Positions 1 to 7,603 of a stretch of DNA of 64,000 nucleotides are shown here, in pieces; within the stretch, counting starts at the first letter, position 1; each line of letters opens with the position of its first letter. The notes under the pieces are model-generated. The model made no database searches and was not told the origin of the DNA. It saw only the letters and a program-made list of their open reading frames with translations. This DNA is from CAUZWH01 sp965247665 (GTDB lineage Bacteria > Pseudomonadota > Alphaproteobacteria > SHVV01), in assembly GCA_965247665.1 (NCBI GenBank), contig CBDFHH010000004.1, positions 806,001-870,000 on the forward strand, in the 5' to 3' direction. The position numbers and the translations under genes are program-made.

Positions 1-524
1 AAGACCGCAACACCTGCGTCCTGTTCGGGGACGGGGCCGGGGCCGTGGTGCTGCAGGGCCGGCAAGCTAACGGCGACCGCGGCGATCGCGGCATCTTACG
101 AACCTGTCTGCATTCCGACGGCCGCAATCACGACGCGCTGTATGTTGATGGCGGCCCATCCTCGACACAAACCACCGGCTATCTGAGGATGAACGGAAAA
201 GAAGTTTTTCGACATGCGGTCGTTAACCTCTCGAGTGTCATCGAAGAGGCGCTCGAAGGCGTCGGCCTGGAGGCCGGGGATCTCGACTGGATCGTGCCGC
301 ACCAGGCAAACCAGCGCATCCTCGACGGTACGGCGCGCCGTCTCGGCCTGCCGCCCGAGAAGATCGTTTCGACGATCGCCCGGCACGCCAACACCTCTGC
401 CGCGTCGGTGCCCCTGGCGCTGGCCGACGCGGTCGCCGACGGCCGCATCAAACCGGGCCATTTGGTTTTAATGGAAGCGATGGGCGGCGGATTTACCTGG
501 GGATCGTGCCTGGCCCGCTGGTAG
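1..524 (+). CDS. fabH: 3-oxoacyl-ACP synthase III (FabH), 3' part
   Basis: Only the C-terminal part of the gene is in the window; reading starts in frame at base 3. FabH condenses acetyl-CoA with malonyl-ACP to start fatty acid synthesis in the cytoplasm. The visible part carries the catalytic histidine in PHQANQRI and the catalytic asparagine in HANTSAAS, and ends with the family's usual GGGFTWGS tail. The active-site cysteine lies upstream of the window. It is followed by ihfA and a MerR gene, the usual alphaproteobacterial order, in which plsX would precede it. Family assignment is secure; the missing 5' end cannot be judged. Confidence 0.95.
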   Translation, partial: DRNTCVLFGDGAGAVVLQGRQANGDRGDRGILRTCLHSDGRNHDALYVDGGPSSTQTTGYLRMNGKEVFRHAVVNLSSVIEEALEGVGLEAGDLDWIVPHQANQRILDGTARRLGLPPEKIVSTIARHANTSAASVPLALADAVADGRIKPGHLVLMEAMGGGFTWGSCLARW

Positions 525-549
525 GGCAACGTGCACTTCCAGGCTCCAA

Positions 550-565
550 ACGACTTAAAAGTCGT
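550..565. other. Short perfect palindrome between fabH and ihfA
   Basis: ACGACT and AGTCGT are separated by TAAA, giving a 6-bp stem. No T-run follows, so it is a poor terminator. It may be a weak hairpin or a protein site upstream of the ihfA promoter. Confidence 0.3.
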
Positions 566-582
566 CTCGCATCCCTTTGATA

Positions 583-611
583 TTGACGGATTTCTGTAGC
601 AACGCTACGTT
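583..611 (+). promoter_or_regulatory. Candidate ihfA promoter
   Basis: TTGACG and TACGTT are separated by 17 bases and lie 24 bases upstream of the ihfA start. The -10 side overlaps an inverted repeat, GTAGC-AAC-GCTAC (596-608), which could be an operator. This is a sequence match only. Confidence 0.45.
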
Positions 612-635
612 TGTCCCCAAAGCAAGGGGGACACC

Positions 636-953
636 GTGGCTCAGGGCAAAACCGTAACCCGGGCACAGTTGAACGAGGCCGTATATCAGGAAGTAGGACT
701 CTCCCGGAACGAATCCGCCGACCTCGTCGAATCCGTTCTCAATGAGATCTCCGAGAGTCTGGTCAAGGGCGAGACCGTCAAGGTTTCATCGTTCGGCAGC
801 TTTTATGTGCGTCAGAAGGGTGAGCGCGTGGGGCGCAACCCGAAGACGGGCGAAGAAGTCCCGATTCTGCCGCGTCGGGTGCTGGTGTTCCGCCCTTCCC
901 ACGTTCTCAAAGACCGCATCAATCATTCGTTGAGCGGAAAGTCGGACACCTGA
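636..953 (+). CDS. ihfA: Integration host factor subunit alpha
   Basis: This 105-residue HU/IHF-family protein bends DNA as a heterodimer with IhfB and shapes promoters, recombination sites and replication origins. The whole family fold is present, including the beta-arm core GRNPKTGEEVPI with the conserved proline that intercalates into DNA, and the N-terminal MAQGKTVTRAQL typical of the alpha subunit. The start is a GTG, supported by a purine-rich ribosome site (AAGCAAGGGGG) just upstream. It sits between fabH and a MerR gene four bases downstream, so the two regulators are probably co-transcribed. Confidence 0.96.
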   Translation: MAQGKTVTRAQLNEAVYQEVGLSRNESADLVESVLNEISESLVKGETVKVSSFGSFYVRQKGERVGRNPKTGEEVPILPRRVLVFRPSHVLKDRINHSLSGKSDT

Positions 954-957
954 TCGA

Positions 958-1386
958 ATGTCGGATCCGGCGAACCGCCCGGTCAGCGGTCAACGCGTGA
1001 CGAAATCGCCAAGTGCGTTCCGGACAATCAGCGAAGTGGCGTCCGAACTCGACGTCCCCCAACACGTGCTGCGATTCTGGGAGAGCAAATTCAGCCAGGT
1101 CAAGCCGATGAAGCGTGGCGGCGGGCGCCGATACTATCGGCCCGAGGATATCGAACTCCTGCGCCGCATTCGCGGCCTGCTTTACGACGACGGCTACACG
1201 ATCAAGGGCGTGCAAAAGGTGCTGCGCGACAAGAATGGTGTTTTTCGTGAGGAAAACCGTCGTCTTCGAGGTAATGGACGGTCGCGACGGAGCACCAACC
1301 TCACCGATCAGCAGCGCCAGCGCCTCGAAGCGGCGATCGATGAGCTCGGCACGATCAGCGATCTTCTCAAGAGCCTCAAACGCTAG
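958..1386 (+). CDS. MerR-family transcriptional regulator
   Basis: This is a 142-residue protein. Residues of about 23-90 form a MerR winged helix: a SEVASELDVPQHVLRFWESKF helix-turn-helix start, GGGRRYYRPEDIELL wing and a YTIKGVQKVL helix. The C-terminal part is short, basic and predicted helical, with no visible effector or metal-binding cysteines. A gene of this type conventionally follows ihfA in alphaproteobacteria; its regulon is not known to me. The start ATG lies four bases after the ihfA stop, which implies an operon. Confidence 0.88.
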   Translation: MSDPANRPVSGQRVTKSPSAFRTISEVASELDVPQHVLRFWESKFSQVKPMKRGGGRRYYRPEDIELLRRIRGLLYDDGYTIKGVQKVLRDKNGVFREENRRLRGNGRSRRSTNLTDQQRQRLEAAIDELGTISDLLKSLKR

Positions 1387-1459
1387 GACACGCCTCACAA
1401 GGCGTTGCCGGAGCCGATTCGGCTGCGTTATAGTAGCGCGACCGCAGCGACGGGCCGGA

Positions 1460-1537
1460 CGGAGCGTGGCGCAGCCTGGTTAGCGCACCACACTGGGGGT
1501 GTGGGGGTCGGTGGTTCAAATCCACTCGCTCCGACCA
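1460..1537 (+). tRNA. tRNA-Pro (GGG)
   Basis: The acceptor stem CGGAGCG pairs with CGCTCCG, the anticodon stem CCACA/TGTGG encloses loop CTGGGGG with anticodon GGG at 1495-1497, the T arm holds GGTTCAAATCC-like sequence, and the CCA end is encoded. All four arms fold. Confidence 0.97.
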
Positions 1538-1840
1538 TTCCGTTGCATTTTCAGTGAGTTATAGTGAAACGTTCACATACTTTGTGAGCGAATCTTAGGC
1601 CCAACAAGCGTCCAACGCCCGTGTGTCGAGATCGATCGACCGGCACCGGAGCACCTGCATGCGCCAACCGGCGTTTGTGCGCTGCAAAGGTGGCCGAACG
1701 GGACCGACAGCCGCAGCTGCCGAGCGGGCAATCGATCGTCAAGTCGGCGGGCGACAACCGGGATACAATGATCGCGCAGCTGGTGTGGGAGGCGTGGAAG
1801 GTGCGGGCGGTGCGCCGGCTGCTGACTTGGCCAGATTAGC
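1538..1840. other. Intergenic gap, nothing recognised
   Basis: Short open frames exist on both strands but none has a credible ribosome site or recognisable protein. No hairpin terminator follows the tRNA. I see nothing to annotate. Confidence 0.4.
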
Positions 1841-2863
1841 GTGAAGCACGCCATCGCGCTGGCGCTATTCGGCTTGACTGTTGCCGTGGCACAGGGACTC
1901 GCGGCACAGGGCGTACGTGAAATCCCGGTCAGCTTCGCGAGTCACAGCCCTTTTTCGCTCGCCGATGTCGGCCGCGGTCCGGAGCGCGATGCACCGACCC
2001 GGGCGTTCGGCGTGCTTTTCGAGCCGTTGATGCCGGCGGCGCGTGGTCCGCGTCCGGCCGTGATCCTGTTGCATGGCGCCGCCGGCGTGCTCACGCCGCG
2101 GGAGATCGCCTATGGGCGGCGCTTTGCCGAGGGGGGCGCCACCGCCTTGGTGGTCGATGCCTTTGCTTCGCGCCGCGATCTCGGGGTTGGTTTCGTCGAA
2201 CGCCTGCTCAACATCACCGAAGCCATGCTGATCGCCGATGCCTATGCCGGCCTTCGCTTCCTCGCCGGGCGCAGTGGAGTCGACCCGCGGCGGGTGGCGC
2301 TGATCGGCTTTTCATACGGCGGCATGGCGACGACTTACGCGGCCTACGCTCAGGTCGCGGAACGCTACGCTGCGCAGGGACCGCGCTTCGCTGCGCATGT
2401 GGCGTATTACGCGCCTTGTATTGCCGATTTCGAGGACAACCGCACGACCGGCGCGCCGCTCTTGATGCTGTCCGGTTCCGAGGATGCAATCGTCGATCCC
2501 GAGCGTTGTAACGCCGTTGCCGACGAAATACGCGCTGGCGGATCGACCGTCGAACGCATCGAATATGCCGGTGGTTACCATCAATGGGATGGCCGTTTCG
2601 AGGGTCCCTTCAAGATCGGCCGCAATCTGGCGCCGTGCCGGTTCCGGGTCGGCCGCGACGGTACGGTGCGAGATCGCCGCACCTTCCTGCCGATCATCAA
2701 CCCGTTTTTCCGCAAGGTGGCGCTGGCGCTGTGCGCGGATGACGAGGGTTACCTGATCGGGCGCAGCGCACAGATCCGGGCCAAGTCGGACCGCGACGTG
2801 GCGCACTTTCTGCGGCGCGTGTTTGAACCGCGCGATCCGGCCCGACCCGCGCGGCCCCGCTAG
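1841..2863 (+). CDS. Secreted dienelactone hydrolase-family alpha/beta hydrolase
   Basis: This 340-residue protein starts with a GTG and a typical signal peptide ending near AAQG, so it is probably periplasmic. The alpha/beta-hydrolase core is present: ILLHGAAGV for the oxyanion region, nucleophile serine in GFSYGG, an aspartate in LSGSEDAIVD and a histidine in YHQWDG. Serine rather than cysteine at the nucleophile is common in the wider family and argues against classical dienelactone as the substrate. It is longer than minimal dienelactone hydrolases (about 230) because of a C-terminal extension after the histidine. It stands alone, so its substrate is not indicated by neighbours. Confidence 0.8.
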   Translation: MKHAIALALFGLTVAVAQGLAAQGVREIPVSFASHSPFSLADVGRGPERDAPTRAFGVLFEPLMPAARGPRPAVILLHGAAGVLTPREIAYGRRFAEGGATALVVDAFASRRDLGVGFVERLLNITEAMLIADAYAGLRFLAGRSGVDPRRVALIGFSYGGMATTYAAYAQVAERYAAQGPRFAAHVAYYAPCIADFEDNRTTGAPLLMLSGSEDAIVDPERCNAVADEIRAGGSTVERIEYAGGYHQWDGRFEGPFKIGRNLAPCRFRVGRDGTVRDRRTFLPIINPFFRKVALALCADDEGYLIGRSAQIRAKSDRDVAHFLRRVFEPRDPARPARPR

Positions 2864-2925
2864 GTGGGTCGCGCGGTTCAAAGAAAACAACGCCCTCGCC
2901 CCAACCCTCTCGCGCCGATACGCGT

Positions 2926-3215
2926 CTACGAGCCGCGCTTCACTGGCGTGCCCTTGGCGCTGATCATCTGCATCTTGTCGCCGATGGTCTGGTCGTCCAC
3001 ATCGATGCCGACGATGGCGTCAGCGCTCCGGGGCCCGGGCGTGCCTGACGCCCAGGACCCTTTTCCGGCCGCCGCTGCAGCCGCCGACGATGTCGCCAAC
3101 CGACGCCGAAAAAGTCGCGTTACAGGTTGGCGACATCGACGCTTTCACCGCCGACGATTCCCAAATACGCCGAGATGCGCCGCCCGTCGATGCCGTCGGT
3201 TGTGGTGACGATCAT
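2926..3215 (-). pseudogene. YbjQ-family (heavy-metal-binding domain) protein, broken
   Basis: The start is clear: ATG at 3215, MIVTTTDGIDGRRISAYLGI, followed by GGESV. A TAA stop then interrupts after VANL at 3120. Downstream, in other frames, the family continues with DIVGG and ends in a well-preserved DAIVGIDVDDQTIG and KMQMISAKGTPV tail with its own stop at 2926. At least one stop and two frame changes separate the parts, although the total length (290 bp) is close to an intact gene of about 105 codons. YbjQ proteins are small pentamers of uncertain function. The start overlaps the stop of the nitrile hydratase accessory gene, so it was the last gene of that operon. Confidence 0.75.
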
Positions 3216-3571
3216 GCGCTTCCCTCCTGTTCGCGTGCGAGCTCGACGGTCTGGCCGTGGGGTGTGGCGAGATACGCCTCGCGCCAGGCATTCTTGCGCG
3301 CGTCGCGCTCGGCTTCGCCCACCAGCGCTTTTGCGGCCAACAACGCCTCGAGCGCGGCCAGCCACTGGTGATGGTAGGTGCGCGCTGCGCCGTTTTCCCG
3401 ATCGGCGGCGACTTGGTGGGTAAGCGCCTCGGTCCACTCGTGAACGTTGAAGTGACCGCAACGCTGCAGCGACAGCACGAGCGCGAATGCTTCGCCCTGC
3501 CAGGGTTCTTCGAATGGCGACCGATCGTCGCCGATGTCGGCAATACCGGTCTGCGGGTCGCCCGGCGTCAT
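3212..3571 (-). CDS. Nitrile hydratase accessory protein (activator)
   Basis: This 119-residue protein has the signature of the small protein encoded after nitrile hydratase beta subunits: PFEEPWQGEAFALVLSL, then GHFNVHEWTEAL, YHHQWLAALEALL and AYLATPHGQ. It resembles the N-terminal half of a beta subunit. In cobalt-type systems such proteins help insert cobalt into the alpha subunit and promote its cysteine oxidation. The ATG at 3571 overlaps the beta-subunit stop in an ATGA, and the 3' end overlaps the start of the broken YbjQ gene, so all are one tightly coupled operon. Confidence 0.88.
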   Translation of the reverse strand: MTPGDPQTGIADIGDDRSPFEEPWQGEAFALVLSLQRCGHFNVHEWTEALTHQVAADRENGAARTYHHQWLAALEALLAAKALVGEAERDARKNAWREAYLATPHGQTVELAREQEGSA

Positions 3572-4221
3572 GGCGCTTCGAGGTAGTCGTCCCACATGTC
3601 GATGAGCAGGCTGTCGAGCGCAGGCGCGTCGTCGCCCCATAACTCGCGCGCCGCGAATTTGACGCTGTAGACGTGTCGTGGCGAATGGCCGGCGTTCCGG
3701 GCGTGGCAGTCGGGCAGGTTGAACACCCCGTAATCCCGCAGGACGGTGCCGATCTTGCCACGAACGTAGCGCGGCGTACGGGTGTGATGGCGGGGGTGGA
3801 TATTGCGGGCGCGTACGGGGTCGCCGGGTCTGTAGCGAGCGGGCGCCGCCTCGTCCCGGCGGCCGGAAATACGGGCCCGCATCAAGCCCGGAATCGCTGC
3901 CGCGTCGAGCAGCTCGACGCCGACCGCTTTGCCCGCGGCGCGGCCGCGGGCGAACTCATCGCGGGTCATCAATCCCTTGTCGATCAGCAGTTCGCAGGCG
4001 GTATGGATCCAGCGCGCATAGTAGGGGCCGAGATAGGCGAGGGGATCCATCTGCTCCATCTTTTGCCGGTATTCGTCGATATGGAAGAAGCGCTGAGCGA
4101 ACATGCTCATGACCATGCCGACGGTGCGGCGCTCCCACTCGCTGTGAAAGACCGGCTCGTTGGCTTCGCGCTCGACCCTGCCGAAGCCGTCCATGCCGCC
4201 CATGTCGTGGATACCGTCCAT
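3568..4221 (-). CDS. nthB: Nitrile hydratase subunit beta
   Basis: This 217-residue subunit forms the heterodimer that hydrates nitriles to amides. Diagnostic features are the N-terminal MDGIHDMGGMDGFG, the FHSEWERR stretch, a central helical region, and the C-terminal SH3-like barrel with GDPVRARNIHP and HTRTPRYVRGKIGTV. Length is normal for the family. It starts two bases after the alpha-subunit stop and its own stop overlaps the accessory gene. No amidase that would convert the amide product to an acid is visible next door. Confidence 0.94.
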   Translation of the reverse strand: MDGIHDMGGMDGFGRVEREANEPVFHSEWERRTVGMVMSMFAQRFFHIDEYRQKMEQMDPLAYLGPYYARWIHTACELLIDKGLMTRDEFARGRAAGKAVGVELLDAAAIPGLMRARISGRRDEAAPARYRPGDPVRARNIHPRHHTRTPRYVRGKIGTVLRDYGVFNLPDCHARNAGHSPRHVYSVKFAARELWGDDAPALDSLLIDMWDDYLEAP

Positions 4222-4223
4222 CG

Positions 4224-4835
4224 CTATTTACCGTCCGGCGAGGCAACGAGGCCGGCGCCAACCATTGCGTCGCGAGTGACCAGTGCGGCGAGTTGCTCCT
4301 CGCTCAGGCCTTCGGTCTCCGCCGGGCGCTCGGGCAGAACGAGGTAGCGGATATCGGCGTTGCTGTCCCATACCCGCACTTCCTTGTCGGGCGGGATGTC
4401 GACGCCGAACTCGGCCAGCAGACCGCGTGGATCCTTGACCGTGCGCGACCGGTAAGCCGGTGACTTGTACCAGTTGGGCGGTAAGCCGAGCAGCGCCCAG
4501 GGGTAGCAGGAGCACAGCGTGCAGACCACGAGATTGTGGATTTCGGGCGTGTTCTCGAGAATGACGACTTCCGACGCCTCGATGCCGCCGACATCGAGCT
4601 CTTGCAGCGCCGGCCAACTGTCCTCGAGCAGGCGGGCACGGTAACCCGGATCTGTCCAGGCACGGGCGACGACGCGGGCGCCAAGATGGGGGCCGATATG
4701 TTGCTCGAACTGGTCGATGATGGCGTCGACCGTTTCCGGATTGATCAACCCTTTGTCGACCAGCAGCGATTCCAACGCCTTGACGCGCAGCGCCTCGTCG
4801 CTGGGGGGATCGGTATGATCGTGATCGCCGGTCAT
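4224..4835 (-). CDS. nthA: Nitrile hydratase subunit alpha, cobalt type
   Basis: This 203-residue subunit holds the active-site metal. The metal-binding claw CTLCSC is at residues 105-110, with cysteines 105, 108 and 110. Threonine at the second position marks the cobalt-dependent group, while iron enzymes have serine. YPWALLGLPP and the VRVWDS region downstream are also family features. The ATG at 4835 was chosen because GGAGG lies just upstream and the longer frame adds only unconserved residues. It is first in the operon alpha-beta-accessory-(YbjQ). The molybdenum hydroxylase gene starts divergently 106 bases away. Confidence 0.95.
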   Translation of the reverse strand: MTGDHDHTDPPSDEALRVKALESLLVDKGLINPETVDAIIDQFEQHIGPHLGARVVARAWTDPGYRARLLEDSWPALQELDVGGIEASEVVILENTPEIHNLVVCTLCSCYPWALLGLPPNWYKSPAYRSRTVKDPRGLLAEFGVDIPPDKEVRVWDSNADIRYLVLPERPAETEGLSEEQLAALVTRDAMVGAGLVASPDGK

Positions 4836-4941
4836 CGACGAGCCTCCGGTTCGGAAGATCGAGCGAGGGGCCACTTTGCAAGCTCGTCGCCGAATCTGCA
4901 ATATCGCAAGCGCGTCAACACCGTGCCGACGGGGAGGGAGA

Positions 4942-7290
4942 ATGGCGCGCTACGGAGTCGGTCAGGCCGTTAGCCGCAAGGAAGACGATCGCTTCACGAC
5001 GGGGCGCGGCAGCTATGTCGACGATCTGATTCTGCCCGACCAGCTCTACGCGGTGCTGGTGCGTTCGCCGCATGCCCACGCCGAGCTGTGCGCGGTCGAT
5101 AGCGCAGAAGCGCGGGGGGCAGCGGGGGTGCTCGCAGTTGTTACCGGCGCCGACATCGCTGCGGCCGGACTCGGCAACGTACCGGCTCTGCCGCGGCTCT
5201 ACGATCCCGACGCCAGCCGCCGCGCCGAGATCCTCGGTACGCGCAACGTGATCCCGCCGCGACCATTGCTGGCTCGTGACCGGGTGCGTCATGTCGGCGA
5301 CCCCATCGTGATGGTGGTTGCGGAAACCCTCGATGCCGCCCGCGACGCCGCTGATCTCGTGCACATCGCCTACGCGCCGCTGCCGGCGGTGACCGGCACC
5401 GCCATGGCCCAGGATGGGGCGGCGATCTGGGGCACCCACCCGGCCAATATCGCGTTCGAGTGGCGGACGGGCGAAGCGGACGCGGTGGAACGCGCCTTTG
5501 CCGGCGCGGCGCGAACGGTCGCGGTCGATCTCGTCAACAACCGCGTCAACTGCAACGCCATGGAGCCGCGCGCGGCGATCGGCTCGTACGACGGGGGGCG
5601 CGACCGCTACACGTTGCATGTGACGTCGCAGGACCCGCACAATCTGCAAGCTCTGCTCGGGCAGGAGGTGTTCGACCTGCCGTTGCAGAAGTTCCGCGTG
5701 ATCACGCCCGACGTCGGCGGCGGCTTCGGGATGAAGTACATTCTCTACGCCGAATACTGCCTGGTGCTGTGGGCTGCGAAGAGTCTGGGACGTCCCGTGA
5801 AGTGGACCAGCGAGCGCTCGGAAGCGTTCGTCAGCGACACCCACGGTCGCGACCACGTCACCCGGATCGAGGCCGCGCTCGATGCCCGCCACAAGATCGA
5901 GGCGGTGCGGGTGCACCTAACCGCCAACATGGGTGCCTACTACTCGAACATCGGCCCGATCGTTCCGACCCAAGAGAGCGTTGCGATCCAGACCACGGCC
6001 TACGACGTGCCGGCGATTCACACGCGGGTTACGGGAGTGTTCACCAATACCTCGCCGACCGACGCCTATCGCGGCGCCGGCCGGCCGGAAACCAATTACA
6101 TGATGGAACGGTTGCTCGATGCCTGCGCAGCGGCGACCGGTCTCGACGGCGCCGAGGTCCGCCGCATCAACCTGATCCCGGCGGCGGCGATGCCCTACAC
6201 CAATGCCTGCGGCGAGGTCTATGACAGCGGCGATTTCGTTGCCAATATCGACCAGGCCTGCGCGGCCGCGGGCTGGGACTCGATTGACGAGCGGCGCAAA
6301 CGAGCGGCGGCCGAGGGCAAGCTTCGCGGCATCGGGCTCTCCTACTACATCGACAATTGCGCGGGCCCCAATCTGGGCGGCGAGGAGGTGTGGTTGCGGT
6401 TCGAAGCCGACGACACCGTGTCGATGCTGGTCGGCACGCTGTCGCACGGGCAGGGCCACGAAACCGTCTATGCCCAGGTGCTGTCGGAACGGCTCGGCAT
6501 CGACTTCGACGCGATCAACCTGGTGCAGGGCGATACCGCCGAGGGACCCAAGGGGGCCGGCACCGGCGGATCTCGGTCGATGCTTGTTGGCGGCATGGCA
6601 GTGCGCTTGGCGGCGGACGCTGCGATCGAGCAGGGCAAGGCGACGGCGGCTGAGGCGCTCGAGGTCGCGGCCGCCGACCTCGAATACCGCGAGGGCGCCT
6701 ACCGGGTGGCCGGCACCGATCGCAGCATCGGGTTGTTCGAGGTGGCTGCGAAGATTCGCCAAGCCACCAGCACCGCGTTCGCCAGCCGCGGCGATTTTTT
6801 CCCCGAACGGGCGTCGTTTCCCAATGGCTGCCACGTCTGCGAGGTCGAGATCGACCGTGACACCGGCCGCGTCGAGATCGCGCGCTACACCGTGGTCGAC
6901 GATTTCGGGCGGGTGGTCAATCCGTTGCTGCTGTCCGGGCAGGTGCATGGCGGCATCGTCCAGGGCGCCGGCCAGGCGTTTATCGAGAACACGGTTTACG
7001 ACGAGGAAAGCGGCCAGCTGCTGACCGCCACGTTCATGGACTATGGCATGCCGCGGGCCAGCGATTTCCCCAACTTCGAGACCCACTACAACGAGATTCC
7101 GTGCACCACCAATCCGCTGGGGGTGAAGGGCGCAGGCGAAGCGGGCACGATCGGCGCCGCGCCGGCGGTGACCAGCGCCGTGGTCGATGCGCTGCGCGAA
7201 TTCGGCATCACCCATCTCGACATGCCCGCGACGCCGGAGCGAATCTGGCGGGTGATTCATAGCCCGACTTCACGGCGAATTGTAATATAA
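4942..7290 (+). CDS. Xanthine dehydrogenase-family molybdenum hydroxylase, large subunit (CoxL-like, form II)
   Basis: This 782-residue molybdopterin-binding subunit hydroxylates heterocycles or aldehydes with water as oxygen source. The N-terminal FTTGRGSYVDD and RSPHAHA open the aldehyde oxidase a/b hammerhead domain. The active-site loop reads AYRGAGR, which is the form II (non-CO-oxidising) motif, and the catalytic glutamate lies in GVKGAGEAG. An ATG with GGAGGGAG upstream sets the start; the longer frame is unconserved. No small [2Fe-2S] or FAD subunit gene is adjacent, which is unusual because these enzymes are normally three-subunit complexes. A 38-residue stretch present here is missing from the paralogue at 50027-52261. 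Confidence 0.9.
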   Translation: MARYGVGQAVSRKEDDRFTTGRGSYVDDLILPDQLYAVLVRSPHAHAELCAVDSAEARGAAGVLAVVTGADIAAAGLGNVPALPRLYDPDASRRAEILGTRNVIPPRPLLARDRVRHVGDPIVMVVAETLDAARDAADLVHIAYAPLPAVTGTAMAQDGAAIWGTHPANIAFEWRTGEADAVERAFAGAARTVAVDLVNNRVNCNAMEPRAAIGSYDGGRDRYTLHVTSQDPHNLQALLGQEVFDLPLQKFRVITPDVGGGFGMKYILYAEYCLVLWAAKSLGRPVKWTSERSEAFVSDTHGRDHVTRIEAALDARHKIEAVRVHLTANMGAYYSNIGPIVPTQESVAIQTTAYDVPAIHTRVTGVFTNTSPTDAYRGAGRPETNYMMERLLDACAAATGLDGAEVRRINLIPAAAMPYTNACGEVYDSGDFVANIDQACAAAGWDSIDERRKRAAAEGKLRGIGLSYYIDNCAGPNLGGEEVWLRFEADDTVSMLVGTLSHGQGHETVYAQVLSERLGIDFDAINLVQGDTAEGPKGAGTGGSRSMLVGGMAVRLAADAAIEQGKATAAEALEVAAADLEYREGAYRVAGTDRSIGLFEVAAKIRQATSTAFASRGDFFPERASFPNGCHVCEVEIDRDTGRVEIARYTVVDDFGRVVNPLLLSGQVHGGIVQGAGQAFIENTVYDEESGQLLTATFMDYGMPRASDFPNFETHYNEIPCTTNPLGVKGAGEAGTIGAAPAVTSAVVDALREFGITHLDMPATPERIWRVIHSPTSRRIVI

Positions 7291-7365
7291 TTACCTGACG
7301 ATAGAAATGCAGGCAACTTTTGCCTTGTTTTTGCCTACAGATTGTAATATAAATATACCATCGTC
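7279..7365. repeat. AT-rich repeat island after the molybdenum hydroxylase
   Basis: A 12-base direct repeat ATTGTAATATAA occurs at 7279-7290 (ending in the stop codon) and 7341-7352. GACGAT (7297-7302) and ATCGTC (7360-7365) form an inverted pair. The tract is far more AT-rich than its surroundings. Confidence 0.6.
7320..7348 (+). promoter_or_regulatory. Candidate promoter for the 7399-7553 locus
   Basis: TTGCCT and TGTAAT are separated by exactly 17 bases. A second pair, TTGCCT at 7331-7336 and TATACC at 7354-7359, also has 17-base spacing. This is a pattern match inside a strikingly AT-rich tract. Confidence 0.4.
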
Positions 7366-7398
7366 ATTTGGCGCCGAGTCGTTCAGGAGGCAATCGGT

Positions 7399-7431
7399 AT
7401 GTGGCGCCCAACCCGGAGGTTAGGAAGATGA
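7399..7431 (+). CDS. Possible 10-residue leader peptide
   Basis: A tiny frame, MWRPTRRLGR, has a good ribosome site (CAGGAGG, 8 bases upstream). Its TGA overlaps the ATG of a second tiny frame. It is too short for homology. The arginine content and translational coupling suggest a leader peptide or the coding part of a dual-function small RNA, but chance is possible. Confidence 0.3.
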   Translation: MWRPTRRLGR

Positions 7432-7463
7432 CACCGCCGGACACGCCTGATGGCATACGCTAG
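7428..7463 (+). CDS. Possible 11-residue leader peptide
   Basis: MTPPDTPDGIR starts in an ATGA overlap with the preceding mini-frame and has its own purine-rich site (CGGAGGTTAGGAAG). It ends 14 bases before a set of three hairpins. Its function is unknown. Confidence 0.3.
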   Translation: MTPPDTPDGIR

Positions 7464-7477
7464 TTAACCGGAGTTCA

Positions 7478-7553
7478 GCCCGGCTTTCCCCCTGCCGGGC
7501 GTGGCGAGAAGCCACTGAAACGGCCCCGCACGGTTCGCGCGTGCGGGGCTTTT
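7478..7553 (+). terminator. Three consecutive hairpins ending in a rho-independent terminator
   Basis: Hairpin 1 is GCCCGGC, loop of 9, GCCGGGC (7478-7500). Hairpin 2 is GTGGC-GAGAA-GCCAC (7501-7515). Hairpin 3 is CCCCGCAC with GTGCGGGG (7524-7548), followed by CTTTT, a plausible terminator for plus-strand transcription. The stacked stems could be an attenuator or the body of a small RNA. Confidence 0.6.
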
Positions 7554-7603
7554 CGTCGCTGTGCGCAGGTCGATTGCGTTGAGGCGTGCGGGCGTCGGAG
7601 ACG

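Noticed and set aside
4876..4941. Longer start for the first molybdenum hydroxylase
   Set aside because: The extra 22 residues are unconserved, and GGAGGGAG sits directly before the ATG at 4942.
5917..7260. Long minus-strand frame inside the molybdenum hydroxylase gene
   Set aside because: It is the antisense shadow of a well-conserved gene in GC-rich DNA.
7478..7530. Cobalamin riboswitch, suggested by GCCACTG near the second hairpin
   Set aside because: The rest of the cobalamin consensus and a downstream B12 gene are missing.
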